Shown: positions 46,721 through 55,961, counted from the first letter of the stretch. The stretch is DNA of 64,000 nucleotides from CAWBLP01 sp963789495 (GCA_963789495.1 CAWBLP010000018.1:372001-436000); one strand, 5' to 3'. Notes: a model not told the origin generated them from the letters alone. Numbers and translations: made by a program.

Positions 46721-46981
46721 CGAGAACTCCGGGTCGTTCCTGAATTTCGCCTGGCGAGGTTCTGTCAGGCGGCACTGAATTCTACCGCACTTCCCGGCCC
46801 GATCAGGCAACCCTAACACCAACAGGATGACAGACCATTCCGCAAGTAGGCGTAGCAGGTAGCCCAGATCGCACAGGACTTGTCAGCGTCATGACACTTG
46901 CAGTCGCTGACGATCTCGCCTGCCGCCGGCTTTATCCCGACCCGGCGCAATATCTGAGGTTTGTCCCGCCGTATGCAGCGT

Positions 46982-47443
46982 TTACCTTCCCTGCCAGGCG
47001 CCCAGCAGGCGCGCCATGCGCCCCTTCGACCGCCGCTTCGCTGCGGCTTGGCGGACATCTTGTTCGGCTTGTGCAGTGGCAATGGCGCGGGTAGTTGCGT
47101 TTTCAGCCTGATTCTGGGCCGCGGCCAGTTCGGCCTGAGCATCATCAAGCTTGCGAGTCAGGTCATCGAGCTGGGCACGAAGCTCGGCGATCTCGACCTC
47201 GGCGGCCGCCAGTAGTCTGGTTACCCCGGCACCTTCCTCATCGTGGCCATTCGATGGTGCAGGGCGTCGAGCACGATTTTGGGCCGTGTCTTCGATTTCC
47301 TCGACAACGTGCTGCCAATCAATCTGATCGTCGACACGTTCACCTGCCGAGAGCCTGCGAAGCAAGTTACCCTGCCGCTTCGACCAAAGCAGAATGTCTT
47401 TCCCGTAGAGATCGTTGTCGCCGGACAATCTGCTGCCCCTCAT
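46982..47443 (-). CDS. DUF29-like protein with coiled-coil C-terminus
   Basis: About 153 residues from the ATG at 47443. The N-terminal 45 residues (DLYGKDILLWSKRQGNLLRR, then IDWQHVVEEIEDT) match the DUF29 start. In place of the rest of DUF29 there is a heptad-rich segment (VTRLLAAAEVEIAELRAQLD and on) of about 60 residues and a basic tail. The frame is open up to a TTG at 47563. Either a fusion or a truncated DUF29 gene; function unknown. Confidence 0.55.
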   Translation of the reverse strand: MRGSRLSGDNDLYGKDILLWSKRQGNLLRRLSAGERVDDQIDWQHVVEEIEDTAQNRARRPAPSNGHDEEGAGVTRLLAAAEVEIAELRAQLDDLTRKLDDAQAELAAAQNQAENATTRAIATAQAEQDVRQAAAKRRSKGRMARLLGAWQGR

Positions 47444-47577
47444 GTTGCCCAATTGATGTGGCAAGGATGGATCAACCCGCCCGGGCCGACGCTGAGCGAT
47501 GTAACGCCGCTCCGGCACCCCGACCGTTGGGGCGCCGGACGTCCGTTGCTCTGCCCAGAGCAAAGCGATTCAAATCT

Positions 47578-47988
47578 TCATCCGATCGAAATCCGCCGTG
47601 GCTGGGCTTCTTTGGCTTTCGGCAGCGTCAACGTCAGCATGCCGTCTTCAAGTTGCGCGCTGATTTGGCCCTGATCGATTTTATTGGACAGTTTGAAAGA
47701 CCGCGTGTAGTGGCCAATGTTATACTCGGTATAGACCGGCTCCATGCCTTCATATTTCGAGAAATCGATGTGCCCATCTACGCGCAGAACATCGTTCTCC
47801 AGCGCGACATTGAGGTCATTCTTCTCGACGCCCGGCATCTCCATGACGACAGAGAGCGCCTCTTCAGTTTCGTAGATATCCGTGTACGGAACGTAGTAGC
47901 GGCCAGGCGTGGTCTTCTCTTCCTTGCTGACCAGTTCCTTCTTCTCACGGACGGATAATTCCTGAGAGCCTGACATTGAATCCTCCAT
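47578..47988 (-). CDS. Hsp20/alpha-crystallin family protein (second gene)
   Basis: A 136-residue small heat-shock protein. The alpha-crystallin domain (about 35-130) contains VVMEMPGVEKNDLNVALEND and the closing LEDGMLTLTLPKAKEA, with the A/G-x-L-x(2)P-like end. It follows the other Hsp20 gene by 23 bases on the same strand, so both belong to one operon controlled from the CIRCE element upstream. Confidence 0.88.
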   Translation of the reverse strand: MEDSMSGSQELSVREKKELVSKEEKTTPGRYYVPYTDIYETEEALSVVMEMPGVEKNDLNVALENDVLRVDGHIDFSKYEGMEPVYTEYNIGHYTRSFKLSNKIDQGQISAQLEDGMLTLTLPKAKEAQPRRISIG

Positions 47989-48011
47989 TCCACACGAGGT
48001 TTGCTAGTCCG

Positions 48012-48434
48012 TCACGCCACCTGGATCGACCTGGGCTTGTCGCTCTCGGCGCGCGCCAGGAACAGAGCCAGGATCCCATCGCGGCATTCGGCTTTCACGC
48101 CGTCCGGATTAATCTCGACGGGCAATGTCACCGCCCGATCGAAGCGGCCCGACAAGCGCTCACGCCGGTGCACGCCGGCCTTCTCGGGATAATTCACCGA
48201 CTTGCTGCCAGCGAGACGAATCGTATTGCCCTTCACCTGGACGGTGAGATCCGACTTCTTGATGCCGGGAACCTCAGCGATGACAATGAAGTCCTCGCCC
48301 TTGCGGAACACGTTCACCGGCGGATAGCTGCCGCCGGCACTTGGGCCGGACGTCAGCCAAGTGCTGGCGCGGAACGCATCCATAGCTTGTTGCAGGCTGG
48401 CAAGCGTGTCGAAAGGATCTACGAACATGGCCAT
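48012..48434 (-). CDS. Hsp20/alpha-crystallin family protein (first gene)
   Basis: A 140-residue small heat-shock protein starting MAMFVDPFDTLASLQQ. The alpha-crystallin domain has VIAEVPGIKKSDLTVQVKGN, the segment HRRERLSGRFDRAVTLP, and AECRDGILALFLARAE. These proteins hold unfolding proteins for refolding by DnaK. An AAGGAGGGAG site precedes the ATG, and a CIRCE element lies about 90 bases upstream. Confidence 0.88.
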   Translation of the reverse strand: MAMFVDPFDTLASLQQAMDAFRASTWLTSGPSAGGSYPPVNVFRKGEDFIVIAEVPGIKKSDLTVQVKGNTIRLAGSKSVNYPEKAGVHRRERLSGRFDRAVTLPVEINPDGVKAECRDGILALFLARAESDKPRSIQVA

Positions 48435-48524
48435 TGATCACTCCCTCCTTGGTGCTCATGGCAGGAAGCGCGCAATTCACCTCAAACCCACGCTGTCGGC
48501 CGTGCCGACCCTCTTAGTGGCGGC

Positions 48525-48551
48525 TTGGCACTCCCTGACTGCGAGTGCCAA
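48525..48551. promoter_or_regulatory. CIRCE element (HrcA operator)
   Basis: TTGGCACTC, nine bases, GAGTGCCAA: a perfect inverted repeat with the CIRCE spacing (consensus TTAGCACTC-N9-GAGTGCTAA, one symmetrical base change per arm). It is 91 bases upstream of the first Hsp20 gene. HrcA repression with release on heat shock is the known role; use here is inferred. Confidence 0.85.
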
Positions 48552-48975
48552 GAATGTTGGGAAGGGTAACGGCGGGAGTCAAGAGGAAGATATCATCGCG
48601 ATGACGGTTGGAATGATCAGGCGACGAACTCCATCATCGGCGATGCCAACACTGAACCAAACGCAGTTGAACCAGGCGTGCAGCACTGGACCGCGCCTCA
48701 CCACATCGCTCAACTGGTAGGCCACGACATGCAATGTCGCCCGCGGGGTGCCGAGGTCGGTGATGATGTTGGCAGCGGTGTCGGCGGCGCTCTCGCTACT
48801 GGCGGACAGGGTGCGTAGCACCGTCATTGCCGCGGCATCGTAGATGCCTCGGTATAGGCGGCGCGGCCACGGCTGACCTCAGGCTACGCTTGCCGGCGCT
48901 AACCCTGACAGGGCCCGGCAAGGCCTGCCCTCAACGCTTCGGCACGATCGTCTCGATCGGGCGCCGATGACGGGG
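48552..48975. other. Region between CIRCE and the aquaporin gene
   Basis: About 420 bases. A minus-strand frame (48579-48827, 82 codons, starts MTVLRTLSASSESAADTAAN) has protein-like composition and could be a small hypothetical gene or a remnant, but there is no ribosome site and no domain. GGGCCCGGCAAGGCC-type GC stretches follow. Confidence 0.35.
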
Positions 48976-49728
48976 TCAGCGAGGAGGCGCGGTGACCCTC
49001 CGTTCCTCGACGACAGTGGTTTGAATAATGGCCTCAGCTTCATACATCCATCGGGTCAGAAGACCAGCGATGACCGCACCAACGATAGGAGCCAGCCAGA
49101 ATAGCCAAAGCTGCCCGATATACGGCGTCCCGGCGAAGAGTGCCGGCCCCGTGCTACGGGCAGGGTTCACCGACGTGTTCGTGACGGGGATAGTCACGAG
49201 ATGGATCAGGGTGAGGGCAAGGCCGATAGGAATGCCGGCGAACCCGGTCGCGGCGCCTCTCGATGTCGTTCCGATGATGATAAAAAGAAAGAAGAAAGTA
49301 GCCAGCATCTCCGTCATCAAGCAGGCAGCCATGCCGTACTTGCCGGGACTGAGGTCGCCATATCCATTTGAGGCAAAACCGCCCGCGACCCAATCCGGTT
49401 TGCCGGATGCGATTATCCAAAGTGCTGCCGCCGCCAGGATCGCGCCTACGACCTGGGCAACCAAGTATGGAATGACATGCTTGTTGGCGCAGCGCCCCGC
49501 CGCCCACAAACCGAGGGTGACTGCTGGGTTGAAGTGACCGCCGGATATGTGACCCACCGCGTATGCCATCGTGAGCACGGTCAGACCGAATGCGAAGGCT
49601 ACGCCGAGAAATCCGATCCCTAGGTTGGGGAACCCGGCCGCCAGGACCGCACTGCCACAGCCTCCGAATACAAGCCAAAACGTCCCGAAGAATTCAGCGA
49701 CGACCCGCCGCGACATGTCATTCTGCAT
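48976..49728 (-). CDS. aqpZ: Aquaporin Z-like water channel
   Basis: A 250-residue aquaporin. Both NPA boxes are present (GGHFNPAVTLG and NTSVNPARSTG), with six membrane segments. The Arg after the second NPA belongs to the selectivity filter of water-selective channels. The start MQNDMSRRVVAEFFGTFWLV is typical of AqpZ. The C-terminal tail (VEERRVTAPPR) is slightly long. It stands alone. Confidence 0.9.
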   Translation of the reverse strand: MQNDMSRRVVAEFFGTFWLVFGGCGSAVLAAGFPNLGIGFLGVAFAFGLTVLTMAYAVGHISGGHFNPAVTLGLWAAGRCANKHVIPYLVAQVVGAILAAAALWIIASGKPDWVAGGFASNGYGDLSPGKYGMAACLMTEMLATFFFLFIIIGTTSRGAATGFAGIPIGLALTLIHLVTIPVTNTSVNPARSTGPALFAGTPYIGQLWLFWLAPIVGAVIAGLLTRWMYEAEAIIQTTVVEERRVTAPPR

Positions 49729-49849
49729 GGCTCTTGGCTCCCGGCCCGTTCGTGGCATTCTGTCAGAGATTGATGAAGCTGCGTCAAGTTTCATAGATGA
49801 GACTGCAAGGTTCGGAATCCCGCCAGCCTGCTCAACGCAGAACGACGCC

Positions 49850-50020
49850 ATAGTGGATAGAATCTAACACCTGGTGCCCTCTTTTGACGGCGGCGATGAT
49901 TTTGTCGGGATCCTTGGTCCAGCGAAAGGGGCGTGGTTCTGCGTTGGTTTCGGCGAGAAATCGCTTGATGGCGGCTTGGAGGTCAACGATCGAGCGGAAG
50001 ACCCCGCGTTTGAGTCGAAC
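49850..50020 (-). pseudogene. IS630 transposase C-terminal fragment
   Basis: Minus-strand frame reading LKRGVFRSIVDLQAAIKRFL, then NAEPRPFRWTKDPDKIIAAV. This is the last 50-60 residues of an IS630 transposase of yet another lineage. It joins directly to the panE remnant at about 50020; the rest of the element is gone. Confidence 0.75.
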
Positions 50021-50021
50021 G

Positions 50022-50573
50022 GCAGTTCTGACCGGTTCGATTATCGCGCCGGGCGTGGTCCGGCAGTCGGGCCAGCACCATCGTATTGTTTTCGGCGAAC
50101 TGGACAGCCGCATCACGCAGCGCGGTGAGATGATCCGCGATGTCTGTCAGGCCGCTGGTATCGGCGCCGAACTGTCCAGTGACATCCAGCGCGCGCGATG
50201 GGAAAAATTCATCATTCTGGTTGCTGCCAGCGGCGTCTGCGCCGCTGCCAGGCTCCCCATTGGCCCACTCCGCGAAGACCCGGATATCGCGCCGTTGTTC
50301 AAGGAAGCAATGAGGGAAGTCGTTGCTGTCGGCACGGCCCGTGGTGTGCAATTCCCACCCGATGTGCTGGAGCCATGGCGAGCGCTGTTGCGAAGCGTCC
50401 CGCCTGACTGGATTCCCTCGATGGCAGTTGATATCCGCGCTGGCCGCAGGCTGGAGTTGCCGTGGTTAGGCGGCAAGCTGGTCGAACCTGCTGCCGCGCA
50501 TGGCGTGCCGGTGCCAAGCAACCGGGCCATCAGCGCGGTGCTGAAATCCCACGCGAATGGCGCTCGGCCCTGA
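50022..50573 (+). pseudogene. 2-dehydropantoate 2-reductase, 5' truncated
   Basis: The frame carries the middle and C-terminal parts of a ketopantoate reductase (ApbA/PanE): APGVVRQSGQHHRIVFGELD, then an ApbA C-terminal domain with ARWEKFIILVAASGVCAAAR, PSMAVDIRAGRRLELPWLGG (the conserved S-M-x-x-D) and HGVPVPSNRAISAVLK. The NAD(P)-binding Rossmann part is missing and replaced by the IS630 fragment, so an IS-linked deletion removed about 110 codons and the start. Confidence 0.8.
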
Positions 50574-50580
50574 CCATCGA

Positions 50581-50687
50581 TAAGGCAACGCCCAAACTTA
50601 ATGGAATCGCCTATCTCCGCTTCCAACTTGTCAGAGACACAGGGGCAGCGTCTGCCAATAGAGCGACAATTTTTGGGCGTCGCCTAA
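50581..50687. repeat. Small inverted-repeat element (MITE-like)
   Basis: 107 bases bounded by TAAGGCAACGCCCAAA and the inverse TTTGGGCGTCGCCTAA (14 of 16 matches). There is no gene inside. The same 16-base end occurs once more at 46322-46337. It lies 8 bases after the panE remnant. Confidence 0.55.
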
Positions 50688-50795
50688 GTGACGGCGGCAC
50701 CTCCCGGACCTGACCACTTTGAATTAGTCGATGCCGCCGAAGCAAATCGCCTCGAACGCCGTGCCCTGCCGCAGCTCCTGCGCCGCGGCTCAGTT

Positions 50796-51117
50796 GTAGT
50801 AAGTCTTGGTCAAGTCCGGGCGGGTGACCAGCGCATTGCAGAAATCGTCGCCGCACATTCCCCATCACCACGGTCTGCGTGGTGAACGCGCCCTGCGAGG
50901 CACGTGCCATCGCGCGAACGACCTTGTTGCACTGGATGCGCAGCGCGCCATCGACCGGCGATGCGTGATTGAGATCGAACGCAATCCCGGTCGCCGCGAC
51001 GATGCCGAACTCGGGCAACCACTCCAACAGCGGGCTGCCGTCCGCGTCGATCAGCAGGCCCCGGAGTCGCCGCAGCCTCCAGCCGCCAGCCACCACCCGC
51101 ACCCCCACACCAACCAA
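50796..51117 (-). pseudogene. Fragment of an exported protein, frameshifted
   Basis: Minus-strand frames joined near 50860 read EWLPEFGIVAATGIAFDLNH, then QCNKVVRAMARASQGAFTTQ, then VCGDDFCNALVTRPDLTKTY and a stop. The pattern of paired cysteines suggests an exported protein. Only about 100 residues remain and the start is not clear. Family not recognised. Confidence 0.4.
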
Positions 51118-51129
51118 CCCCGCCGGCCG

Positions 51130-51528
51130 CTACCCCTTCCAGCCCCCAAGCTTACAAATCCGGTCCCAATGCGGCTTCGACACCGGCATCACCGACAGCC
51201 GCGACTGGCGCACCAGCGCCAGCTCCGCCAGCGCCGGATCGGCCTTGATCTCCACCAGCGTCACCCGCCGCGGCATCGGCCCCACCGCCTGCATGTCGAC
51301 GCACACCCAATCGCCCAACTCGGCGGTCGGGTCCGGATACGCCGCCCGCGCCACCTTCACCACGCCGACGATCTCCTTGCCGACATTGGAGTGGTAGAAG
51401 AACGCCCGATCCCCCTTGTTCATCGCGCGCAGATTGTTGCGCGCCATGTGGTTGCGCACGCCGGTCCAGGGCTCGACCCCGTTCGCCACCTGCTGGTCCC
51501 AGGAGAACGCGTCCGGCTCCGACTTCAC
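51130..51528 (-). CDS. EVE domain protein
   Basis: A 132-residue EVE (PUA-like, thymocyte nuclear protein 1-like) protein. The segments KSEPDAFSWDQQVANGVEPW, VRNHMARNNLRAMNKGDRAF and FYHSNVGKEIVGVVKV are diagnostic. EVE domains bind modified bases such as 5-methylcytosine in DNA or RNA. The start shown is a GTG; the usual residues YWLV just before it are encoded in frame (51529-51540), but a stop comes soon after, so a lost base near 51545 probably removed the true ATG. It follows the YciI gene by 18 bases. Confidence 0.82.
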   Translation of the reverse strand: MKSEPDAFSWDQQVANGVEPWTGVRNHMARNNLRAMNKGDRAFFYHSNVGKEIVGVVKVARAAYPDPTAELGDWVCVDMQAVGPMPRRVTLVEIKADPALAELALVRQSRLSVMPVSKPHWDRICKLGGWKG

Positions 51529-51546
51529 CAGCCAGTACCTGCACCG

Positions 51547-51840
51547 TCAGGCCACGCTCTTGCCGTCCTTGAACACGGCACGATTGGGGCGGATCACCAC
51601 GCTTTCGAACAGCCCGGCCTTGGCGTAGGGATCGGCCGCGGCAAACGCCTCGGCCGCGGTGCGATCCGCCATATCGACCAGCAGCAGGCTGCCGCAGGGC
51701 TTGCCGTCCGCATCCAGCACCGGCCCGGCGTCTACCAGGCTCGCCTGATGCGCCTGCAAATGCTCCAAATGGGCCGAGCGGGTCGCTTGACGCAGCTCAA
51801 TGCGCGCCGGCTTATCGGTGCAGACAATGGTAAACAGCAT
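51547..51840 (-). CDS. YciI family protein
   Basis: A 97-residue YciI/YCII-related protein (ferredoxin-like fold). It starts MLFTIVCTDKPARIELRQAT, has the conserved R-x(2)H-x(2)HL in TRSAHLEHLQAH, GSLLLVDMADRTAAEAFAAA, and the DPY motif ADPYAKAGLFESV, whose Asp and the earlier His form the proposed active site. Function in general is unknown. It probably forms an operon with the EVE gene downstream and diverges from ccmC. Confidence 0.88.
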   Translation of the reverse strand: MLFTIVCTDKPARIELRQATRSAHLEHLQAHQASLVDAGPVLDADGKPCGSLLLVDMADRTAAEAFAAADPYAKAGLFESVVIRPNRAVFKDGKSVA

Positions 51841-51940
51841 GAATTTTCCTCCAGGGCGTTTTCCGGATGAGGCTTTCAGCCCACACTAGGCCAATGCCGT
51901 CCGCCTTCAAACCGTGGCTGGCTTCCAATAGGTAGATCGA

Positions 51941-52729
51941 GTGGACGCGCGTTCCTCCGTTGTCGGCCCGCCCGCCCCAGGGCGCTCCCTGCACCGCTTC
52001 GCCAACCCGGGCCAGTTCCTGCGGTTGTCGGGCGCGGTGCTGCCATGGGTGTCGGCCGGCGCCCTGGTGCTCACCGGCATCGGCCTGGTCTGGGGCCTGT
52101 TCTTCGCCCCGGCCGACTGGCAGCAGGGCGACGCGGTGCGCATCATGTATGTGCACGTGCCCGCCGCCTGGCTGGCCTCGGCCGGCTATCTGGCGCTCGC
52201 GGTCTGCTCCGTGCTGTCACTGGTCTGGCGCCACCCGCTGGCGGACCTGGCCGCCGCCGAGATCGGCCCGGTCGGCGCCGGCTTCACCGCGCTGTGCCTG
52301 GCTACCGGCAGCCTGTGGGGCAAGCCGATGTGGGGCGCCTGGTGGGTGTGGGACGCGCGGCTGACGTCCGTCCTCGTGCTGTTCTTCCTCTATCTCGGCC
52401 ATGTCGCCCTGGTGCGCGCCTTCGACGACCCGACCCGCGGCTACCGCGCCGGCGCCATCCTGGCTCTGGTGGGCGTGGTCAACCTGCCGATCATCAAATT
52501 CAGCGTCGACTGGTGGAACACACTGCACCAGCCGGCCAGCATCGGGCTGACCGGCGCGCCGAGCATGTATATCGGCATGCTGTGGCCGCTGCTGTTCTCG
52601 GCGCTGGGCTATTCGCTGGCCTTCGTCGCCATCGTGCTCGCCCGCACCCGCGCCGCGGTGATGGAACGCCGGATCCGCGCGCTGCTGATGGCCCGCGCCG
52701 CCACCGATGCCGCGAGGGAAGCGACATGA
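51941..52729 (+). CDS. ccmC: Heme exporter/handling protein CcmC
   Basis: A 262-residue membrane protein of cytochrome c maturation System I. CcmC carries the tryptophan-rich heme motif (GAWWVWDARLTSVLVLF, about residues 131-147) and the conserved His in MYVHVPAAW and in WNTLHQP, which bind heme. Six membrane segments. It loads heme onto CcmE. The start is a GTG at 51941; a shorter start is possible. The stop overlaps the ATG of ccmD by 4 bases. No ccmA or ccmB lies upstream, where the YciI gene diverges. Confidence 0.92.
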   Translation: MDARSSVVGPPAPGRSLHRFANPGQFLRLSGAVLPWVSAGALVLTGIGLVWGLFFAPADWQQGDAVRIMYVHVPAAWLASAGYLALAVCSVLSLVWRHPLADLAAAEIGPVGAGFTALCLATGSLWGKPMWGAWWVWDARLTSVLVLFFLYLGHVALVRAFDDPTRGYRAGAILALVGVVNLPIIKFSVDWWNTLHQPASIGLTGAPSMYIGMLWPLLFSALGYSLAFVAIVLARTRAAVMERRIRALLMARAATDAAREAT

Positions 52730-52899
52730 ACCACCTGCCGTTCATCGCCGCCTCCTACGCGCTGGGCGTGCTGATCCCGGCCGGTTTCGCGCTCGCCGCC
52801 TGGCTGCGCGCCGGCACCGCCCGCCGCCGCCTGGCCGCGATCGATCCCCGCGCCAATCGCCCCGTTCCAGGCGCGCGCCAACAAAGGAGCGCGGGATGA
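52726..52899 (+). CDS. ccmD: Heme exporter protein CcmD
   Basis: A 57-residue small membrane protein with one hydrophobic segment (about residues 5-28, FIAASYALGVLIPAGFALAA) and a basic tail (GTARRRLAAIDPR). Size, position and pattern fit CcmD, which helps release holo-CcmE from CcmC. ATG and stop both overlap the neighbours by 4 bases. Confidence 0.85.
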   Translation: MNHLPFIAASYALGVLIPAGFALAAWLRAGTARRRLAAIDPRANRPVPGARQQRSAG

Positions 52900-53393
52900 C
52901 CCGCAAGCGTCGCCGTCTCTGGGTCCTGCTGCTGTGCGGCGTCGGCCTCGGCTCCGCCACCGCGCTGACCCTGTCCGCGTTCAGCGACAATCTGGTGTTC
53001 TTCGTCTCCCCCACCGACCTGACGCAGCAGCCGGAGAACGGCCGCACCGTCCGCCTCGGCGGGCTGGTGGAGCAAGGCAGCGTGCAGCGCGTCTCGGTGG
53101 ACGGCCGCCCGACCGCGACCTTCCGCGTCACCGACGGCAATACCGCAGTGAAGGTGAGCTATGTCGGCATCCTGCCCGACCTGTTCCGCGAAGGTCAGGG
53201 CGTGGTCGTGCTGGGCACCATGCAGCCCGGCGGCTTCCGCGCCTCGGAGGTGCTGGCCAAGCACGACGAGAACTACATGCCGAAGGAAGTCGCCGAGGCG
53301 CTGAAGAAGTCCGGGCACTGGAACCCGAATGCCGGCCCGCCGCCCCCGGCAGCCACCTGGGACACCATGGCGGTCAAGCGCGCCGGCGGATGA
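52896..53393 (+). CDS. ccmE: Periplasmic heme chaperone CcmE
   Basis: A 165-residue protein: basic start MTRKRRRLWVLLL, one N-terminal anchor, then the OB-fold domain (GRTVRLGGLVEQGSV, FRVTDGNTAVKVSYVGILPD). The heme-binding His is in VLAKHDENYMP (about residue 130), matching the LAKHDExY motif. CcmE receives heme from CcmC and hands it to CcmF/H. The stop overlaps the ATG of ccmF. Confidence 0.93.
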   Translation: MTRKRRRLWVLLLCGVGLGSATALTLSAFSDNLVFFVSPTDLTQQPENGRTVRLGGLVEQGSVQRVSVDGRPTATFRVTDGNTAVKVSYVGILPDLFREGQGVVVLGTMQPGGFRASEVLAKHDENYMPKEVAEALKKSGHWNPNAGPPPPAATWDTMAVKRAGG

Positions 53394-55373
53394 TCCCGGA
53401 ACTCGGCCACTTCGCCCTCGCCCTGGCCGTCGCCATCGCCGCCGCCCAGGCGGTGCTGCCGCTTTGGGGCGCGCAGGACCGCGACGCCCGGCTGATGGCC
53501 GCGGCCCCGGCGCTCGCACTCGGCCAGATGCTCGCGCTGCTCGCCTCCTATGCCTGCCTGGTCTGGTCGGCGGTGGTGGACGACTTCTCCGTGCTCAACA
53601 TCGCGGAGAACTCCAACAGCCTGAAACCGCTGCTTTACAAGATCACCGGCACCTGGGGGAACCACGAAGGCTCCATCCTGCTGTGGTGCCTGATCCTGGC
53701 CCTGTGCGGCGGCGCGGTCGGGCTGTTCGGCCGCAGGCTGCCCTCCTCGCTGCGCGCACGGGTGATCGGCGTGCTGGGTTGCGTCTCCGCCGGCTTCCTG
53801 CTGTTCGCGCTGACCGAGTCCAACCCGTTCCAGCGCCTTTGGCCGCCGCCGCTCGACGGGCGGGACATGAACCCGCTGCTGCAGGACCCCGGCCTCGCCT
53901 TCCATCCGCCGATGCTCTACGCGGGCTATGTCGGCTTCGCGATCCCCTTCGCCTTCGCCGTCGCCGCGCTGCTGGAGGGCCGGGTGGATGCCGCCTGGGG
54001 CCGCTGGGTCCGCCCCTGGACGCTCGGCGCCTGGTCGCTGCTGACCGGCGGCATCGCACTCGGCTCCTGGTGGGCCTATTACGAGCTCGGCTGGGGCGGC
54101 TACTGGTTCTGGGACCCGGTGGAGAACGCCTCGCTGCTGCCCTGGCTGGCCGGCACCGCCCTGCTGCACTCCGCCATCGTGGTGGAGAAGCGCGAGGCGC
54201 TGAAGATCTGGACCATCCTGCTGGCGATCGGCACGTTTTCCCTGTCGCTGTGCGGCACCTTCCTGGTCCGCTCCGGCATCCTGAACTCGGTGCACGCCTT
54301 CGCCGGTCGACCGACCCGCGGCGTGTTCATCCTGGCGCTGCTGGCGCTGGTGATCGGCGGCAGCCTGCTGCTGTTCGCGCTGCGCGCGCCGGCCATGGCG
54401 CCCGACCGGCCTGTTTGCGCCGGTCTCGCGGGAGGGCGCGCTGGTGCTGAACAACGTTCTGCTGTGCTCGATCTGCGCGGTGGTGCTGACCGGCACGGTC
54501 TATCCGCTGCTGGCCGCGCTGTTCGGCGACAAGCTCAGCGTCGGGCCGCCCTATTTCCAGCTGACGGTGTTCCCGCTGTGCATCCCGCTGTTCGCCGCGA
54601 TGTCGATCGGCCCGGTGATGCCGTGGAAGCGCGCGGCACTGCTGGCCGGCACTGCTGCGGCTGTGGTGGGCGGCCCTGGCCGCTGCGGCCGTCGGCGTGA
54701 TCGCGGCGTTCGGCCTGGGCCACGCGTCTCGCCGCGCTGGGCTTCGCCGCCGCCGCCTGGCTGATCCTGGGCGCCTTCGCCGAACCGGTGCAGCGGCTGC
54801 GGCTGTTCCGCGTGCCGCTCGCCGCAGCCGCGCGCGCGACTGGCGGCCCAGCCGCTGGCGGTCTGGGGGTCGGCCATCGCCCATGCCGGCATGGGCGTGA
54901 CGGTGGCGGGCATCGCCGGCATGTCGCTGGCGGTGCACGCGATCGTCGCGGTGCAGCCCGGGCCAGACCGCGCATCTGGGCGGCTATGAGTGGACCCTGC
55001 TGGGCATGCACGACGCCAGGCCGGCTCCAACTGGACCGCGCACGGGTCGCCGATCTGCGGGTCACGCGCGACGGGCAGAGGTGGCAGACGCTGCATCCTG
55101 CATGCGCCGGCAGTTCACCGTGCAGCAGCAGACCGTCGCCGACACCGCGATCGCAGACCAACGGGCTGCGCGATCTGTACACGGTGCTGGGTGAGGAACG
55201 GGACGGCAAGGCGATGCTGCGGCTGAACGTCAATCCGCTGGCGCCCTGGATCTGGCTGGGCGCACTGGTCATGGCCTGCGGCGGCGCGTTGTCGCTGGCC
55301 GACCGCCGGTTGCGCGTCGGCGCCCCGTCCCGGCGGATGCGCGATACCGGCGCGTATGAGGCGGCGCGAATGA
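53390..55373 (+). pseudogene. ccmF: Cytochrome c heme lyase subunit CcmF, several frameshifts
   Basis: Starts MIPELGHFALALAVAIAAAQ. The first 340 residues are in one frame and contain GTWGNHEGSILLWCLILAL, the tryptophan-rich heme loop GWGGYWFWDPVENASLLPWL, and several membrane segments. From about 54400 the frame changes at least four times (about 54400, 54655, 54725, then several to about 55160), with family sequence recoverable on both sides: LVLNNVLLCSICAVVLTGTV, LLRLWWAALAAAAVGVIAAF, AIAHAGMGVTVAGIAGMSLA, and LNPLAPWIWLGALVM-like near the end. The expected stop TGA overlaps ccmG at 55371. The reconstructed length, about 660 residues, is normal. Confidence 0.88.
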
Positions 55374-55929
55374 CCCCGCTGCAACGCCGGCTGTTCCTGA
55401 CTGCTCCGCTGGCCTCCGGCGGCGGTCGGCGGCAGCGCCTTCTGGGTGCTGCTGGAGCGGCTGCGCGAGGGCACCTACGACCCGCACGGTCGTACCGAAC
55501 CCGCTGATCGGCAAGCCGGTGCCGGTGTTCTGCGCTGCCTGGGTTGCCGCCTGGCCCGGGTTTCTCCAGCACCGATATTACCGACCGCGCCAAGCCGTTG
55601 CTGCTGAACTTCTTTGCCTCCTGGTGCCTGCCCTGCGTGCAGGAAGCGCCGGTGCTGATGGCCCTGAAGCAGCGCGGGCTGCCGATCTGGGGTGTCGCCT
55701 ACAAGGACAAGCCGGAACCCGCCGCGGCGTTCCTGCAGCAGAACGGCAATCCCTACCAGCGCGTCGCAGTGGACCAGCCCGGCCGGGCGGCGATCGATTT
55801 CGGCCTGTACGGCGTGCCGGAAACCTATCTGGTGGACGGCACGGCATCCTGCGCTGGCGCTGGGCCGGCGGTCTGAGCGACGACGTGGTGCGCCAGTCGC
55901 TCGATCCGCTGCTGAAGGCCACCTCTTGA
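55370..55929 (+). pseudogene. ccmG: Thiol:disulfide interchange protein CcmG/DsbE, frameshifted
   Basis: Starts MTPLQRRLFLTAPLA in the ATGA overlap with ccmF. Frame changes at about 55430, 55500 and 55845 must be made to follow it. The thioredoxin core is clear: LLLNFFASWCLPCVQEAPVL (WCxPC), then GLPIWGVAYKDKPEPAAAFL, FGLYGVPETYLVDG, and the end GGLSDDVVRQSLDPLLKA. An N-terminal membrane anchor is expected. CcmG keeps apocytochrome cysteines reduced. About 185 residues when repaired. Confidence 0.85.
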
Positions 55930-55961
55930 GCGGCTGCGGTGCGCCTGTCCTGCGGCGGCTC

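Noticed and set aside
53273..54496. A 407-codon open frame on the minus strand
   Set aside because: Antisense of ccmE/ccmF; Gln/Arg/Gly-rich, no domain.
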